The position numbers and the translations under genes are program-made. 5,476 bases of DNA. Source: JBEKLJ01 sp050010255. Lineage in GTDB: Bacteria; Acidobacteriota; Terriglobia; Bryobacterales; Bryobacteraceae. The stretch spans positions 1 through 5,476 of the forward strand of contig JBEKLJ010000220.1 of the NCBI GenBank assembly GCA_050010255.1, given 5' to 3'. The notes under the pieces were generated by a model. That model was not told where the DNA came from, did no database searches, and was given only the letters and a program-made list of their open reading frames with translations. Position 1 is the first letter of the stretch; each line of letters starts with the position of its first letter. Positions 4,974-5,476 of the stretch are shown one piece after another.

Positions 4974-5476
4974 GGACACCGCCGCACTGCTGGATCCGGT
5001 CGCTGCCTACGATCGGATCGCGCCGGTATTTCCGCGACTGGCAGCGGAACGCAGAGCGTATCTCGATGCAGTCGACCGGCTTGTCGTCTCCGGAATCCCG
5101 CCCGGCAGCCGGTCCCTGCTGGACGTTGGCGCAGGAGATGGCGCTCGTGTGTCGCGCATCGCCCGAGCCTCGGGGTTGCGGGAACTCACGCTGCTGGAAC
5201 CGAGCGCCGTCATGCGGAGCCGCTGCCCGCCGGAGGCCCGGATTTGGGCCATGCGGGCTGAGGATCTCGGCCGCGAGCAGGGACGCTTCGACGTGATCAC
5301 CTGCCTTTGGAACGTCCTCGGACACATCTTCCCCACAGCCGCCAGGGCTGAAGTCCTGCGCCAGTTTGCCCGCCTGGTATCTTCGACGGGCACGATCTTC
5401 ATCGATGTGAATCATCGCTACAATGCGCGCCATTACGGAACGCTGCCGACGGCGCTCCGTTTTCTCCGGGACCTTG
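4972..5476 (+). CDS. Class I SAM-dependent methyltransferase, 3' end outside window
   Basis: The frame is open from ATG 4972 to the window edge (168 codons plus one base). The N-terminus has the common YDRIAPVF (13-20). Motif I, which binds S-adenosylmethionine, is LLDVGAGDGARVSRIA (49-64). The strand-2 acidic residue that contacts the ribose is E76 in LTLLEPS (72-78). RAEDL (95-99) fits the adenine-contacting block. FDVITCLWNVLGHI (106-119) is the motif IV region, followed by a helix and GTIFIDVNHRYN (140-151). This is the cytoplasmic Rossmann-fold MTase core (Methyltransf_11/25-like). The substrate cannot be told, because its determinants are usually in the missing C-terminus. There is only a weak ribosome site (GAGAAG about 10 bases upstream). 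An in-frame GTG at 4954 would add VRRSGW. The first 22-bp repeat copy could encode the same six residues but then runs into unrelated sequence. The gene diverges from the propeller gene. Confidence 0.88.
   Translation, partial: MDTAALLDPVAAYDRIAPVFPRLAAERRAYLDAVDRLVVSGIPPGSRSLLDVGAGDGARVSRIARASGLRELTLLEPSAVMRSRCPPEARIWAMRAEDLGREQGRFDVITCLWNVLGHIFPTAARAEVLRQFARLVSSTGTIFIDVNHRYNARHYGTLPTALRFLRDL

Noticed and set aside
4624..5433. 269-codon minus-strand open frame over the methyltransferase
   Set aside because: It is antisense to clear SAM-methyltransferase motifs, with Arg/Ser-rich low-complexity translation and no recognisable domain.

Overview
The window is GC-rich and compact, with strong GC bias at third codon positions. 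It carries Tat/Sec-exported proteins and the tail of an ASPIC/UnbV (CRTAC1-type) protein. This mix is typical of soil Acidobacteriota of the Solibacter/Bryobacter type. That placement is inferred from gene content and remembered family members, not from a search.

Layout, left to right. (1) Bases 1-72, minus: the first 24 codons of an exported protein that runs off the left edge, with a strong AGGAGG ribosome site. (2) Bases 73-394: a divergent regulatory region. It holds one arm of a 22-bp exact repeat, a sigma70-like promoter (TTGACT-N18-TAAGAT) and a LacI-type palindromic operator placed at the predicted transcription start. (3) Bases 395-2065, plus: a complete Tat-exported GH51 alpha-L-arabinofuranosidase with both catalytic glutamates. 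(4) Bases 2093-2359, minus: the C-terminal remnant of an ASPIC/UnbV protein, convergent with GH51 and cut off by a stop. (5) Bases 2360-2598: a non-coding or decayed stretch with a second LacI-type palindrome and inverted repeats. (6) Bases 2599-4563, minus: a complete 654-residue exported protein with an N-terminal domain, a Pro/Ala/Ser linker and a C-terminal beta-propeller-like half; its function is unknown. (7) Bases 4564-4971: a divergent intergenic region whose right end carries the second copy of the 22-bp repeat. (8) From 4972 to the right edge, plus: a class I SAM-dependent methyltransferase, 3'-truncated by the window.

How it fits together. The best supported unit is a sugar-inducible arabinofuranosidase. 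A LacI-family repressor would sit at its start site and release when arabinose-type breakdown products appear, and the exported enzyme would remove arabinosyl side chains from plant polysaccharide. The regulator itself is not in the window. The propeller protein and the methyltransferase are divergently arranged and have no evident link to the arabinofuranosidase. The most unusual signals are the 22-bp exact repeat, in opposite orientations about 4.8 kb apart and ending at the methyltransferase start codon, and the pair of operator-like palindromes on either side of the GH51/ASPIC-remnant block. I see no clear new multi-gene system, CRISPR array, RNA gene or intact mobile element.
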